Below, piece after piece: positions 7,984 through 15,693 of a stretch of DNA of 64,000 bases. The number at the start of each line of letters is the position of its first letter. The first letter of the stretch is position 1. The DNA is taken from contig NZ_JAKEDS010000003.1 of the NCBI RefSeq assembly GCF_021462415.1, positions 62,001 through 126,000 on the forward strand, written 5' to 3'. The stretch is from Rhodohalobacter sp. 614A (GTDB lineage Bacteria > Bacteroidota > Rhodothermia > Balneolales > Balneolaceae). The position numbers and the translations under genes were made by a program. A model generated the notes under the pieces. The model was not told the DNA's origin. It was given only the letters and a program-made list of their open reading frames with translations, and did no database searches.

Positions 7984-8565
7984 ATGAATTCCAACGTTGA
8001 TAAATTTTTAAGCAAAGCCGACAAATGGCGAGAAGAGATGGAACGGTTACGACAAATCTGTCTCGAATGTGGACTCACTGAAGAGTTGAAATGGAGAAAA
8101 CCATGCTACACATCTCAGGGTAATAATATTGCTATCATCCAACCTTTTAAAGACTCCTGTGCGCTGATGTTTTTTAAAGGAGTGTTGATGAAAGACAACA
8201 ATAATATTCTGGAGAAACCCGGTGAGAATTCACGGGTAGCGCGCAGGCTCTCCTTCAAAAGGCTGGAAGATATTGTTGAGGTTGAATCCGTTATCAAATC
8301 CTACATTCAGGAAGCTGTTGAAATAGAAAAAAAGGGTTTAAAAGTACCTGAAAGAGAAAATGAAGAACCCGATCTACCGGAAGAATTACAAGAAAAACTG
8401 GATGAAAATCCTCAACTTAAAACAGCTTTTGAGGCATTAACTCCGGGTCGCCAGCGGGGTTACACTCTCTATTTTTCAGATGCCAAGCAATCCCGGACGA
8501 GAAAACGAAGAGTTGAAAAATATATCCCGAAAATTCTTGATGGAAAAGGATTGCATGACCGTTAG
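7984..8565 (+). CDS. YdeI/OmpD-associated family protein
   Basis: A 193-residue cytosolic protein of two parts. Residues ~1-115 resemble the DUF1801 fold (KWREEMERLRQICLECGLTE; EELKWRKPCYT; CALMFFKGVLM). The C-terminal part carries the YdeI signature (LPEELQEKLDENPQLKTAF, LTPGRQRGYTLYFSDAKQ, TRKRRVEKYIPKIL). Escherichia YdeI has been linked to antimicrobial peptide tolerance, but its biochemistry is unclear. It follows the GH43 stop by 3 bp, so read-through transcription is likely. Confidence 0.88.
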   Translation: MNSNVDKFLSKADKWREEMERLRQICLECGLTEELKWRKPCYTSQGNNIAIIQPFKDSCALMFFKGVLMKDNNNILEKPGENSRVARRLSFKRLEDIVEVESVIKSYIQEAVEIEKKGLKVPERENEEPDLPEELQEKLDENPQLKTAFEALTPGRQRGYTLYFSDAKQSRTRKRRVEKYIPKILDGKGLHDR

Positions 8566-8628
8566 ATTCAGGTATTTACATCAGAACTTTTCCAGAAAAA
8601 TTCCTTAGAAACTCCAAACAGTTTAAAA

Positions 8629-9195
8629 ATGAGCAACCCGAAAAAAGAGCTGTCTCAACAGCAAAATGATAAACTTCTCCAAATCTTGAAGACCCGATTT
8701 GAGAAGAATGTGAACCGACATAAAGATTTACACTGGCCAGATGTTCAGTCAAAGTTGGAGAGTCATCCGGAGAAACTCTGGTCGCTTAACGAAATGGAGC
8801 AAACAGGTGGTGAGCCCGATGTTGTTGGGTTCGATGAAACCACCGGAGAATACATTTTCTTTGATTGCTCAGCCGAAAGTCCCAAAGGCCGAAGAAGTGT
8901 TTGTTATGATGGTGAAGCTCTTGAATCCCGAAAGAAGCACAAGCCCAAAAACAGCGCAATGGATTTGGCTGCCGAAATGGGAATTGAAATGCTGACTGAA
9001 GAACAATATCGGGAACTGCAAAGTCTTGGCAATTTCGATACAAAAACTTCAAGCTGGGTGAAAACTCCTGCAGAAATCCGAGAACTTGGCGGGGCAATAT
9101 TTTGTGACCGGCGATACGATCAAGTTTTCACGTACCACAACGGAGCAGAATCTTATTATGGCGCCCGTGGATTCCGTGGTTTTCTTAAGGTCTGA
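8629..9195 (+). CDS. DUF4256 domain-containing protein
   Basis: A 188-residue protein matching DUF4256 from end to end: LLQILKTRFEKNVNRH and HWPDVQSKLESHPEKLWSL open the domain; EMEQTGGEPDVVG, FFDCSAESPKGRRSVCYD and MDLAAEMGIEMLTEEQYREL are its conserved blocks; AIFCDRRYDQVFTYHNGAES ends it. The family is widespread and uncharacterised. Conserved Cys, His and acidic residues could hint at an active site, but none is established. It is preceded by YdeI with a 63-bp gap and shows no signal peptide. Confidence 0.9.
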   Translation: MSNPKKELSQQQNDKLLQILKTRFEKNVNRHKDLHWPDVQSKLESHPEKLWSLNEMEQTGGEPDVVGFDETTGEYIFFDCSAESPKGRRSVCYDGEALESRKKHKPKNSAMDLAAEMGIEMLTEEQYRELQSLGNFDTKTSSWVKTPAEIRELGGAIFCDRRYDQVFTYHNGAESYYGARGFRGFLKV

Positions 9196-9275
9196 TTTTC
9201 GATATTCACAAAACAGAAATCGGATTGATCATCTTCAATCTTCACCATTCAAAAAATTAACGACCGGATATCCTG

Positions 9276-9953
9276 ATGAAAACCCTCATACAGACACCAA
9301 CCAACGATTTAAAGAACAGTATTGAATTTTATTCAAAATTGAAGTTCAATATTATTTCTGATAAGGATCCTGTTCTCGTATCCGATGGGAAAGCCTTTAT
9401 ACAAATCAATCCGGACAGATATGCCCGTGCAGGAATCAAGCTGTTCCGTTCAGAATGGAAGGAAGCGGTAAACGAACTTTCCAAATTGGCAAAAGTGGTC
9501 AAAACCAATGACGGATTTCTGCTTACTGATACCAGTGGTATGTGGATCTATTTAATCGAAACGGATACCTCTTTTGATCTGCAAATATCAGAAACCTCTG
9601 ATTCAGTTCTTGGAAATTATATGGGTATTGGACTGGAAACCCCGGAGGTAGAAAAATCAAAAGAAATATGGTCCATTCTTGGGTTTGAAAGGAATGATCC
9701 GAAATGGCCGTCGTTTACGAATATCGACCAGGTTACAATTACACTTTATGAACCAAATAGCTGTCCCCATCTCTTTTTTAACCCTTCATTAACGTACTTC
9801 AACGGCCCCGAAAATTTGAAAGTGATCGACTATATTCGGCAACAAAACATACCTATTGCGGAAGAAATCACTTATTTCAACCCGAATAATGAAGTAGATA
9901 ATATCATTATCAAAGACCCGGGTGGACTCGGCTTTTTTCTCTTCAACGATTGA
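9276..9953 (+). CDS. VOC (glyoxalase/bleomycin-resistance fold) protein
   Basis: A 225-residue protein with two vicinal-oxygen-chelate halves. The first begins LIQTPTNDLKNSIEFYSKLKF and VLVSDGKAFIQINPD; the second begins MGIGLETPEVEKSKEIWSIL, GFERNDPKW and closes with IIIKDPGGLGFFLFND, the typical DPxG strand. Two tandem babb-b modules would make one complete site. Metal ligands are not all obvious, so the protein could be catalytic or a binding protein. Function unknown; single gene. Confidence 0.75.
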   Translation: MKTLIQTPTNDLKNSIEFYSKLKFNIISDKDPVLVSDGKAFIQINPDRYARAGIKLFRSEWKEAVNELSKLAKVVKTNDGFLLTDTSGMWIYLIETDTSFDLQISETSDSVLGNYMGIGLETPEVEKSKEIWSILGFERNDPKWPSFTNIDQVTITLYEPNSCPHLFFNPSLTYFNGPENLKVIDYIRQQNIPIAEEITYFNPNNEVDNIIIKDPGGLGFFLFND

Positions 9954-10144
9954 AATATCAATTCAACAGATCAAAAAGTCGTTTCTTACAAATTCTATCT
10001 TCGATATCTCTGAGATTTACTTGTCTATTTAATCTCGTTTTCAGTAATAATCTTGTCAGCACAATTATTGATAGATAAAAGTCCTTTGTTGAACGACTGT
10101 GTAAAAGTGCATGTTTAGGTAGTTAAACAAAAAGGACTAATATC

Positions 10145-10780
10145 ATGAAGATTGGAATCATTGGATCAGGACATATCGGCGGAAATCTTGGAATTCACCT
10201 TGCGAATGCAGGACATTCAGTCAAATTCAGCTCCCGACATCCCGACCAGTTGAAAGAGCTTGCAGAAGACGCCGGAGAAAATGCGAGCGTTTGTACGATT
10301 AAAGAAGCCGCTGATTTTGGAGATGTGTTGGTGTTGTCCATTCCGTTTTGGGCCATTGAAGAAGTCGCTGAGAAAACAGGTCCATTAGAAGGAAAAATTA
10401 TCATTGAAACGACAAACCCCTACCCCGGACGAGATGGTGAAATAGCAACAAAAGCCAGGGAAAGCAGCAAAGCGGCATCCACATTTGTGGCTGATCATTT
10501 CCAAAAAGCGCATGTTGTAAAAGCCTTTAACACAATCTATTACGAACATTTAAAGAACCAGGCGAATCGGTCAGATAACGTAAGAACCATTCCTTATGCT
10601 GGCGATGACAAAGTTGTGCTTGAACTGGTTGAAGATCTTATCAGGCAAATTGGATTTGCTCCGGTTTATGTTGGCAAGCTTTCCGAAAGTCATCTGATGG
10701 ATGTTGACCAACCTCTCTACAACAAAGATTTAAATGAAGCGGAAGTAAAAGAGATTATCCAAAATAACAGGATTGGTTGA
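10145..10780 (+). CDS. NADPH-dependent F420 reductase-like / NAD(P)-binding protein
   Basis: A 211-residue Rossmann protein. MKIGIIGSGHIGGNLGIHL is the GxGxxG motif, FSSRHPDQL carries the arginine and histidine expected for NADP binding, and VLVLSIPFWAI, IIETTNPYPGRDGE and HVVKAFNTIYYEHL are diagnostic of the F420_oxidored/YafB-like reductases (canonical VKAFNTI). Balneolota are not known to make F420, so the substrate is probably different, and the family name should be taken only as a fold label. A single gene upstream of the TetR unit. Confidence 0.88.
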   Translation: MKIGIIGSGHIGGNLGIHLANAGHSVKFSSRHPDQLKELAEDAGENASVCTIKEAADFGDVLVLSIPFWAIEEVAEKTGPLEGKIIIETTNPYPGRDGEIATKARESSKAASTFVADHFQKAHVVKAFNTIYYEHLKNQANRSDNVRTIPYAGDDKVVLELVEDLIRQIGFAPVYVGKLSESHLMDVDQPLYNKDLNEAEVKEIIQNNRIG

Positions 10781-10853
10781 AATAGATTCCAAAAGGCAAA
10801 TGTCATCATTTCAGGATCACAAAATCTGACACCATCATTGATCAAAAAAACGA

Positions 10854-10905
10854 TTGGACAGGTAGGGAAACTTGGCTATATTATCAACCGAACATTCATT
10901 CGGTT
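10854..10905 (+). promoter_or_regulatory. Promoter and TetR-type operator
   Basis: TTGGAC (10854-10859) and TATATT (10877-10882) are separated by 17 bp, a good sigma-70-like pair. Starting 3 bp after the -10 is the dyad AACCGAA-CATTCA-TTCGGTT (10886-10905), which would cover the transcription start. The ATG of the TetR gene follows at 10911, so the message has almost no leader. Confidence 0.6.
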
Positions 10906-10910
10906 TTTCA

Positions 10911-11468
10911 ATGAAAAAAGAAGCTGTTTTACAGAGCACGCTAAAACTGATCTCTGAATTGGGAGTACACAACACACCAATGTCTAAAATTGCAAAAGAT
11001 TCGGGTGTGGCAGTCGGTACGATTTATCATCATTTTAGCAGCAAGGAAGAGATTTTGAATGAACTCTACCTGGAGATTAAAAAGGAGTTCGGAGAACGTC
11101 TGGATACTGTTTTGGATAAAAATATGTCGCCTGAACAGACATTCACAGAAACATTTAAAACCGTTTATCACTTCTATTCCGGCAATCCTCTGAAGTTTAT
11201 TTTTACTGAGCAGGTAGATTTCACTCCTATCATTTCGGAAGAAGTAAAAAAGAAATCCCAGGTGTTCTATCAATCAATGATTCACTTTTTGGAGGAATTG
11301 ATTGCTGATGGCACCTTCAGACAAATTCCATTGAATTTGCTCAGTCAGCTTTGCTATGGAAATATCAGGACCCTTATTCAAATGGAATTGAGTAAAAAAG
11401 GAACCGTAACGAACGAAATACTTGAAGAAGCCATCCATACGACCTGGATCAGTTTTTCAAGCCGCTAA
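10911..11468 (+). CDS. TetR/AcrR-family regulator
   Basis: I place the start at ATG 10911 (MKKEAVLQSTLKLI), since the 13 extra codons upstream from a TTG would run through the operator dyad. The N-terminal HTH is clear: LISELGVHNTPMSKIAKDSG then VAVGTIYHHFSSKEEILNEL. The C-terminal ~130 residues are the ligand domain, without identifiable ligand. Length (185) fits the family. Operator-like dyads lie at its own promoter and again before the SDR gene that follows, so it probably represses both. Confidence 0.92.
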   Translation: MKKEAVLQSTLKLISELGVHNTPMSKIAKDSGVAVGTIYHHFSSKEEILNELYLEIKKEFGERLDTVLDKNMSPEQTFTETFKTVYHFYSGNPLKFIFTEQVDFTPIISEEVKKKSQVFYQSMIHFLEELIADGTFRQIPLNLLSQLCYGNIRTLIQMELSKKGTVTNEILEEAIHTTWISFSSR

Positions 11469-11482
11469 ATTTTTTTTAGTAA

Positions 11483-11500
11483 AACCGAATGAACATTCAA
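11483..11500. promoter_or_regulatory. Second copy of the TetR-type operator
   Basis: AACCGAATGAACATTCAA (11483-11500) shares its first 11 bases with the reverse complement of the dyad at 10886-10905 and contains the small palindrome GAATG-AA-CATTC. It lies 26 bp before the SDR start codon (11527), consistent with shared control by the TetR protein. Confidence 0.5.
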
Positions 11501-11526
11501 TCTAATCAAAATTAAAAACTCAATAA

Positions 11527-12348
11527 ATGAAGAACAAAAAAGTGGTACTCGTAACCGGAGCCTCATCCGGAATTGGAAAAGCGACGGCCAAACAGTTATT
11601 AAAAGACAACCATACCGTCTACGTTGCAGCTCGACGAATCGAGAAAATGCAGGATCTTGAAGATCTCGGAGCGAAAGCCATCAAAATGGATATCACGGTT
11701 GAGGAAGATATCCAGCATGTAGTTTCCACCATCCAGAAAAACCACGGCGGAGTAGATATTTTGGTTAATAACGCTGGGTATGCTATCTACGGTGCTGTAG
11801 AAGATACCACGATTGATGATGCCCGCCGACAATTTGAAGTCAATATTTTTGGACTCGCACGATTAACCCAGCTTCTTCTGCCATACATGCGGGAACAACA
11901 ATCCGGAAAAATCATCAACATTTCATCCATGGGTGGAAAAATCTATACGCCACTTGGTGCATGGTATCATGCTACCAAACATGCATTGGAGGGATGGAGC
12001 GACTGTCTTCGGCTTGAGCTCGAACAATTTGGAATTGATGTTGTGATTATTGAACCCGGAATCATTCAAACCGAATTTGGAGATGTAATGTCGGGTCCTA
12101 TGATGGAACGTTCGGGCGATACAGCTTATGCAAAACTGGCCAAGGCAGTGAGCAAATCTTCTGCAGATTCTTATGAAAAAGGTGGAGGTTCTCCCCCTTC
12201 GGTTATAGCTGAAATTATTTCAGAAGCCGTTTCATCCAACAAACCCAAAACTAGGTATGCCAAAGGAAAACTGGCAAAACCGCTGATCTTAATGAGAAGA
12301 ATCCTAAGCGACCGGATGTTCGATAAAGCGGTTATGAGCCAGCTTTAA
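11527..12348 (+). CDS. SDR family oxidoreductase (TetR-linked)
   Basis: A 273-residue short-chain dehydrogenase. VTGASSGIGKATAKQL is the cofactor motif, with ARR at the end of strand 2 suggesting NADP(H). VDILVNNAGYAIYG, IINISSMGGKIY and WYHATKHALEGWSD give the structural NNAG and the catalytic Ser, Tyr and Lys. The length and the RLELEQFGIDVVIIEPG segment place it with the SDR group often called 'oxidoreductase' next to TetR regulators. Substrate unknown. Expression is probably governed by the upstream TetR via the dyad at 11483. Confidence 0.9.
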   Translation: MKNKKVVLVTGASSGIGKATAKQLLKDNHTVYVAARRIEKMQDLEDLGAKAIKMDITVEEDIQHVVSTIQKNHGGVDILVNNAGYAIYGAVEDTTIDDARRQFEVNIFGLARLTQLLLPYMREQQSGKIINISSMGGKIYTPLGAWYHATKHALEGWSDCLRLELEQFGIDVVIIEPGIIQTEFGDVMSGPMMERSGDTAYAKLAKAVSKSSADSYEKGGGSPPSVIAEIISEAVSSNKPKTRYAKGKLAKPLILMRRILSDRMFDKAVMSQL

Positions 12349-12429
12349 TCCTGGAAGTTAACATTGCCGCTACTTCCCGAAAGCACTTGCTCACAAGGCT
12401 CTTATTGGAATGATTATTTTTTGGGATGG

Positions 12430-12461
12430 AAAAAGAGATTTCACTTCATCCGTAAATCTCT
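12430..12461 (-). terminator. Second (distal) terminator-like hairpin
   Basis: Inverted repeat AGAGATTT (12434-12441)/AAATCTCT (12454-12461) with a 12-nt loop; read on the minus strand it is followed by a short T run. It is in tandem with the hairpin at 12470-12502 behind the Gfo/Idh/MocA gene. Confidence 0.5.
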
Positions 12462-12469
12462 GATGCTAT

Positions 12470-12502
12470 AAAAAAGATCCCGGATAAAGTTTACCCGGGA
12501 TC
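12470..12502 (-). terminator. Intrinsic terminator of the Gfo/Idh/MocA gene
   Basis: GATCCCGG (12476-12483) pairs with CCGGGATC (12495-12502) and, on the minus strand, is followed directly by six T residues (12475-12470). The loop region (TAAAGTTTA) adds further pairing. It begins 9 bp past the stop codon. Confidence 0.85.
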
Positions 12503-12510
12503 CAACTTGA

Positions 12511-13869
12511 CTAAACCACAGGAGTCATACCCGGCATGGGTACCGAATAATATCCATTTTCGCCAACCGTAATTGGCGCAGGTGTATCATAGTTCACATC
12601 TTCAGGGTTCAATTCGTGATGCGGATAGAACCGCAGGTTTGAATTGAGTGCTTCATCATAAGTTAAAAGCTGGCCTGAGTAGGCAGCCATATATCCCAAA
12701 ATCGCTGTCATGGTTGTTTGAGCAGCACGTTCTGTATTATCAAGAACTTTTCCATTGCGGATGGCATCAAACAGCTCTGTATGCTCATGTACATATGGAT
12801 TTGGCTCCGTATTTCCACGATAATCATAAATCACGTTGCCGGATGAATCTGTGATTGTGCCGTCATCGGCAAACCCCTGGGTATAAGCCACACCTTTTGA
12901 TCCCACAATGCGTTCAGCTACCCGGGTCATTGTATCTCTTTGCCGCCGGGCCTGTGCAGAAACAATCACGCCGCCGGGATAGGTATATTCGATGAAATTG
13001 TGATCGTATACCTGGCCGGTGTCTTTACCGGTGATTGCTTCAAGCCGGCCGCCCATTGCCTGTGCTGAAACCGGGTGACCTCCCACATACCAGTTGGCTA
13101 CGTCGATATTGTGAATAAGCTGATCGAGAACCTGCCCGCCGGATGTCCAGAAGAACTGGAACTGGTTACGGATCTGCATATCGAGTTCGCTCCATGAAGG
13201 ATCGCGCCGTAAGTTTCCGAATGCGCCTTCCATCCAGTAGATATTTCCTGAGACCACATCACCAATTTGTCCGTCCTGAATTCGATTGTAAATTTCACGG
13301 TATTTGTTTGAGTAACGGCGCTGCAAGCCTACAACCACATTCAGATTTTTTTGCCTGGCAACTTTTGCGGCTTCCAGAACTCTTCGTACTCCTCCCGGAT
13401 CTACGGCCACAGGTTTTTCCATGAAAATGTGTTTGCCCTGGCGAACGGCTTCCTCGTAATGCAACGGACGCCAAAATGTAGGTGTTGTCAAAATTACAAC
13501 ATCAGCTAACGCCATTGCATCTTTGTAGCCTTCGAAGCCAATAAATTTGTTTTCATCAGGCACATCCACTTTATCGCCGTTTCTTTGGCTTAAAATATTG
13601 TAACTGCTATTCAGGCGGTCTTCGTAGATATCTGCCATAGCCACCAATTTAATGCCTTCGGCTGCATCCAGTGCATTGGCAACGGCTCCGGTCCCCCGGT
13701 TTCCACAGCCAATAATAGCCAGTTTCAATTCGTCACTTGCACCTGCATATGCACTTGCTCCTAAAGGCAATGAACCCAGCATAATGCCTCCGGCCGTAAA
13801 TGCTGAAGCTGCTTTTACAAAATCCCGTCTCGAAATACTCTTTTGAAAGTTGGTTTTTAATTTTTCCAT
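12511..13869 (-). CDS. Gfo/Idh/MocA-family oxidoreductase, Tat-exported
   Basis: I take the start at 13869 (MEKLKTNFQKSISRRDFVKA): it puts the twin-arginine motif SRRDFVK 13 residues in, followed by a hydrophobic stretch and AYA; the longer frame to 13938 crosses a strong hairpin. The mature part begins LKLAIIGCGNRGTGAVANAL (NAD(P)-binding), HIFMEKPVAVDPGG (the EKP motif with the catalytic Lys), then the C-terminal alpha/beta domain. Balneolota and Bacteroidota carry many such exported dehydrogenases or glycosidase-like relatives acting on sugars or inositols in the periplasm; the substrate is not readable. Single gene with its own hairpins on both sides. Confidence 0.9.
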   Translation of the reverse strand: MEKLKTNFQKSISRRDFVKAASAFTAGGIMLGSLPLGASAYAGASDELKLAIIGCGNRGTGAVANALDAAEGIKLVAMADIYEDRLNSSYNILSQRNGDKVDVPDENKFIGFEGYKDAMALADVVILTTPTFWRPLHYEEAVRQGKHIFMEKPVAVDPGGVRRVLEAAKVARQKNLNVVVGLQRRYSNKYREIYNRIQDGQIGDVVSGNIYWMEGAFGNLRRDPSWSELDMQIRNQFQFFWTSGGQVLDQLIHNIDVANWYVGGHPVSAQAMGGRLEAITGKDTGQVYDHNFIEYTYPGGVIVSAQARRQRDTMTRVAERIVGSKGVAYTQGFADDGTITDSSGNVIYDYRGNTEPNPYVHEHTELFDAIRNGKVLDNTERAAQTTMTAILGYMAAYSGQLLTYDEALNSNLRFYPHHELNPEDVNYDTPAPITVGENGYYSVPMPGMTPVV

Positions 13870-13902
13870 GAGTCTATTCTCTCTGTTGTTAAAGGGTATA
13901 AA

Positions 13903-13931
13903 AAATCTCTTATCATAAAGATAAGAGATTT
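13903..13931. promoter_or_regulatory. Perfect 12-bp hairpin in the leader of the Gfo/Idh/MocA gene
   Basis: AAATCTCTTATC (13903-13914) and GATAAGAGATTT (13920-13931) are exact complements around a 5-nt loop. On the minus strand the stem runs into TTTTTT, so it can act as an attenuator-like terminator 34 bp before the gene start, or as an operator. Imperfect direct repeats GGGTATAAAAAAT (from 13894) and GGGTGTAAAAAAT (from 13953) flank it. Confidence 0.6.
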
Positions 13932-14147
13932 CATACAATTTTATCTGTTATAGGGTGTAAAAAATTTACTGCTAATATGATATCTGAACGATTCTCTCTC
14001 CTATCATAACCTGTACTGTAACTCAAATTCATTTGTCTTTTCAGCCCGTTTTGTTTTCCAGGTATCAAATAGTAAACTCCAATCACAAACAGTCAATTAT
14101 CTAGTGCTTAAGCGCAAGAACGCTATACCTCAAAATTAATAAGAACT

Positions 14148-14600
14148 ATGTCAGGAATATTTGAGCAAGATTTTATTATGAGGCAAATCCAGCAGCTTGT
14201 TCAGGTCTTGCAGAAAATTTTATTCAAAAAAAGCCAAGGTCTGCATCAAGAAGCGCAAATAATGATTGATGAAACTCTTGATGATTTTTTAGATGATGAT
14301 TCTAAGAGCTTTCAATCACTAACGCTGTCAGAAACGCTCGAAGTTTTAAAAAAAGATGGCTTATTCAATGTAGAACTTGCATATGCTGTTGGGGATATTT
14401 TGTATGAAAGAGCAGAATTAGAAATTGATGAAGAAAAATCAAAGAAATTTTATAGACAAGCCTTTCTGCTTTTTCACAAGGCAATGCAATATCCATCTGT
14501 AGCTTTTCCGATGACAACAACAGACAAGATGTCTCATATTGAGGAAAAATTGGATTCGTCTTCTCTGGAATCCATCAAAAAGCTTGCAGAGGAGACATAA
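14148..14600 (+). CDS. DUF6483-like small helical protein
   Basis: A 150-residue acidic, all-helical protein. The opening FEQDFIMRQIQQLVQVLQKI matches the start of the DUF6483 group (xxxDYLMRxIxxLxxxLxxxL), and the middle (VELAYAVGDILYERAELEI; KKFYRQAFLLFHKAM) has a TPR-like feel. Function of the family is unknown. It is AT-rich compared with its neighbours and stands alone between the Gfo/Idh/MocA gene and the convergent pst operon. I do not recognise any catalytic feature. Confidence 0.6.
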   Translation: MSGIFEQDFIMRQIQQLVQVLQKILFKKSQGLHQEAQIMIDETLDDFLDDDSKSFQSLTLSETLEVLKKDGLFNVELAYAVGDILYERAELEIDEEKSKKFYRQAFLLFHKAMQYPSVAFPMTTTDKMSHIEEKLDSSSLESIKKLAEET

Positions 14601-14928
14601 ATGCCTGTCTGTTTAAAAATTTTGTATAAACGAGAAGAAAACATTTCCGCAGGATAAGGTTTCCATATTAAACCTCATCAGTTAAGTTCAAAGTACACCA
14701 TCTTTTTTTAACGGAAGCGATTCTCACTCTATTAGTCACGTTCACCGTTCACCCTATCCTATACCGGGCTTATCTGCACTTCAGTTGCCGGAGGGGTAGT
14801 ATTTATATCACATTTTAAGCATTGAAATCGGTGGTATAAATACCCCCCCTTCAAGACAGACCGCAAATGCCGACTCATGGACACTTAAGCAGAAAGCCTT
14901 TTGCATGCATTCAATGGCAACCTCAATT
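14601..14928. other. Gene-free convergent region with a long imperfect hairpin
   Basis: No coding sequence seen. A long inverted repeat, GGGGTAGTATTTATA...CAC (14793-14811) with GTGGTATAAATACCCCC (14831-14848), folds with a 2-nt bulge, one mismatch and a ~19-nt loop. It lies past the 3' ends of both the DUF6483-like gene and pstB, so a bidirectional terminator or transcript-stabilising hairpin is the simplest reading. Confidence 0.5.
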
Positions 14929-15693
14929 CTACACTCCTGCTGTTACATATTTTTTTGTTAACTCTTCTTTGGGATGATCTAGCACCTGTTCTACAGGGCC
15001 ATGTTCGATGATTTCTCCATAGTAAATGAACACCACATAATCCGCTAACCGCCGCGCCTGCCGAAGCATGTGTGTGACCAGCACGATGGTATATTCTTCC
15101 TTCAACTGCTGAAATTGCTGTTCAATCATTTGAGTTGAAACCGGATCAAGGGCGGACGTTGGTTCATCGGCAAGAATTACTTCCGGATTTACGGCCAGTC
15201 CACGTGCCAGGCATAATCGTTGCTGCTGCCCAATTGATAATTGTTCAGCGGAACTGTGCAGGCGATCTTTCACTTCATCCCACAAAGCTGCTTTTTCCAG
15301 ATATTCCTGAACGCGATTTTGAATCTCCTCTTTATTTTTAATGCCTTTGAGTTTTAATCCATACGCCACATTTTTAAAAATGGACATGGGCAGTGGATAT
15401 GGACGCTGAGAAAGCAATCCCATTTTTTGGCGGATTTGGGTTACGTCCCGATCAGGGTGAAGAATATCGTCGCCATCAATAAAAATATTCCCTTTTACTT
15501 TCAGCTCGGAATATAAATCGGTTAACCGATTCAGGCTTTTCAGAAGTGTAGTTTTCCCACATCCGGAAGGGCCAAGCAATACGGTAATTTTATTTTTGGG
15601 AATATCCAGATGAATATTTTTGAGAATATGATGATCCGGGGCATGAACATTAAGGTCCCGGATTCGAATGATTGGTGTTTCAGTCAGTACCAT
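14929..15693 (-). CDS. pstB: Phosphate-type ABC transporter ATPase (PstB-like)
   Basis: A 254-residue ATPase. Walker A GPSGCGKTT (41-49), the PstB-type Q-loop region GLLSQRPYPLPMSI, and Walker B VILADEPTSALDP are clear. The ABC signature reads LSIGQQQR rather than LSGGQQQR: I154 replaces the first glycine. It overlaps the pstA-like gene by 14 bp and ends the operon. It energises uptake through the two permeases upstream. PstB-like family membership is firm; phosphate as the substrate is inferred from the family and could be another oxyanion. Confidence 0.88.
   Translation of the reverse strand: MVLTETPIIRIRDLNVHAPDHHILKNIHLDIPKNKITVLLGPSGCGKTTLLKSLNRLTDLYSELKVKGNIFIDGDDILHPDRDVTQIRQKMGLLSQRPYPLPMSIFKNVAYGLKLKGIKNKEEIQNRVQEYLEKAALWDEVKDRLHSSAEQLSIGQQQRLCLARGLAVNPEVILADEPTSALDPVSTQMIEQQFQQLKEEYTIVLVTHMLRQARRLADYVVFIYYGEIIEHGPVEQVLDHPKEELTKKYVTAGV

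Noticed and set aside
10145-10780. Evidence of F420 metabolism
   Set aside because: The protein is only a fold relative of F420:NADP reductase; no F420 biosynthesis gene is present in the window.
1926-12348. Whole accessory stretch as a genomic island or integron array
   Set aside because: No integrase, transposase, tRNA or consistent attC series was seen; only two weak dyads support cassette capture.
14148-14600. Toxin-antitoxin or defence role for the small helical gene
   Set aside because: No partner gene and no toxin or nuclease motif; the family resemblance is to DUF6483.
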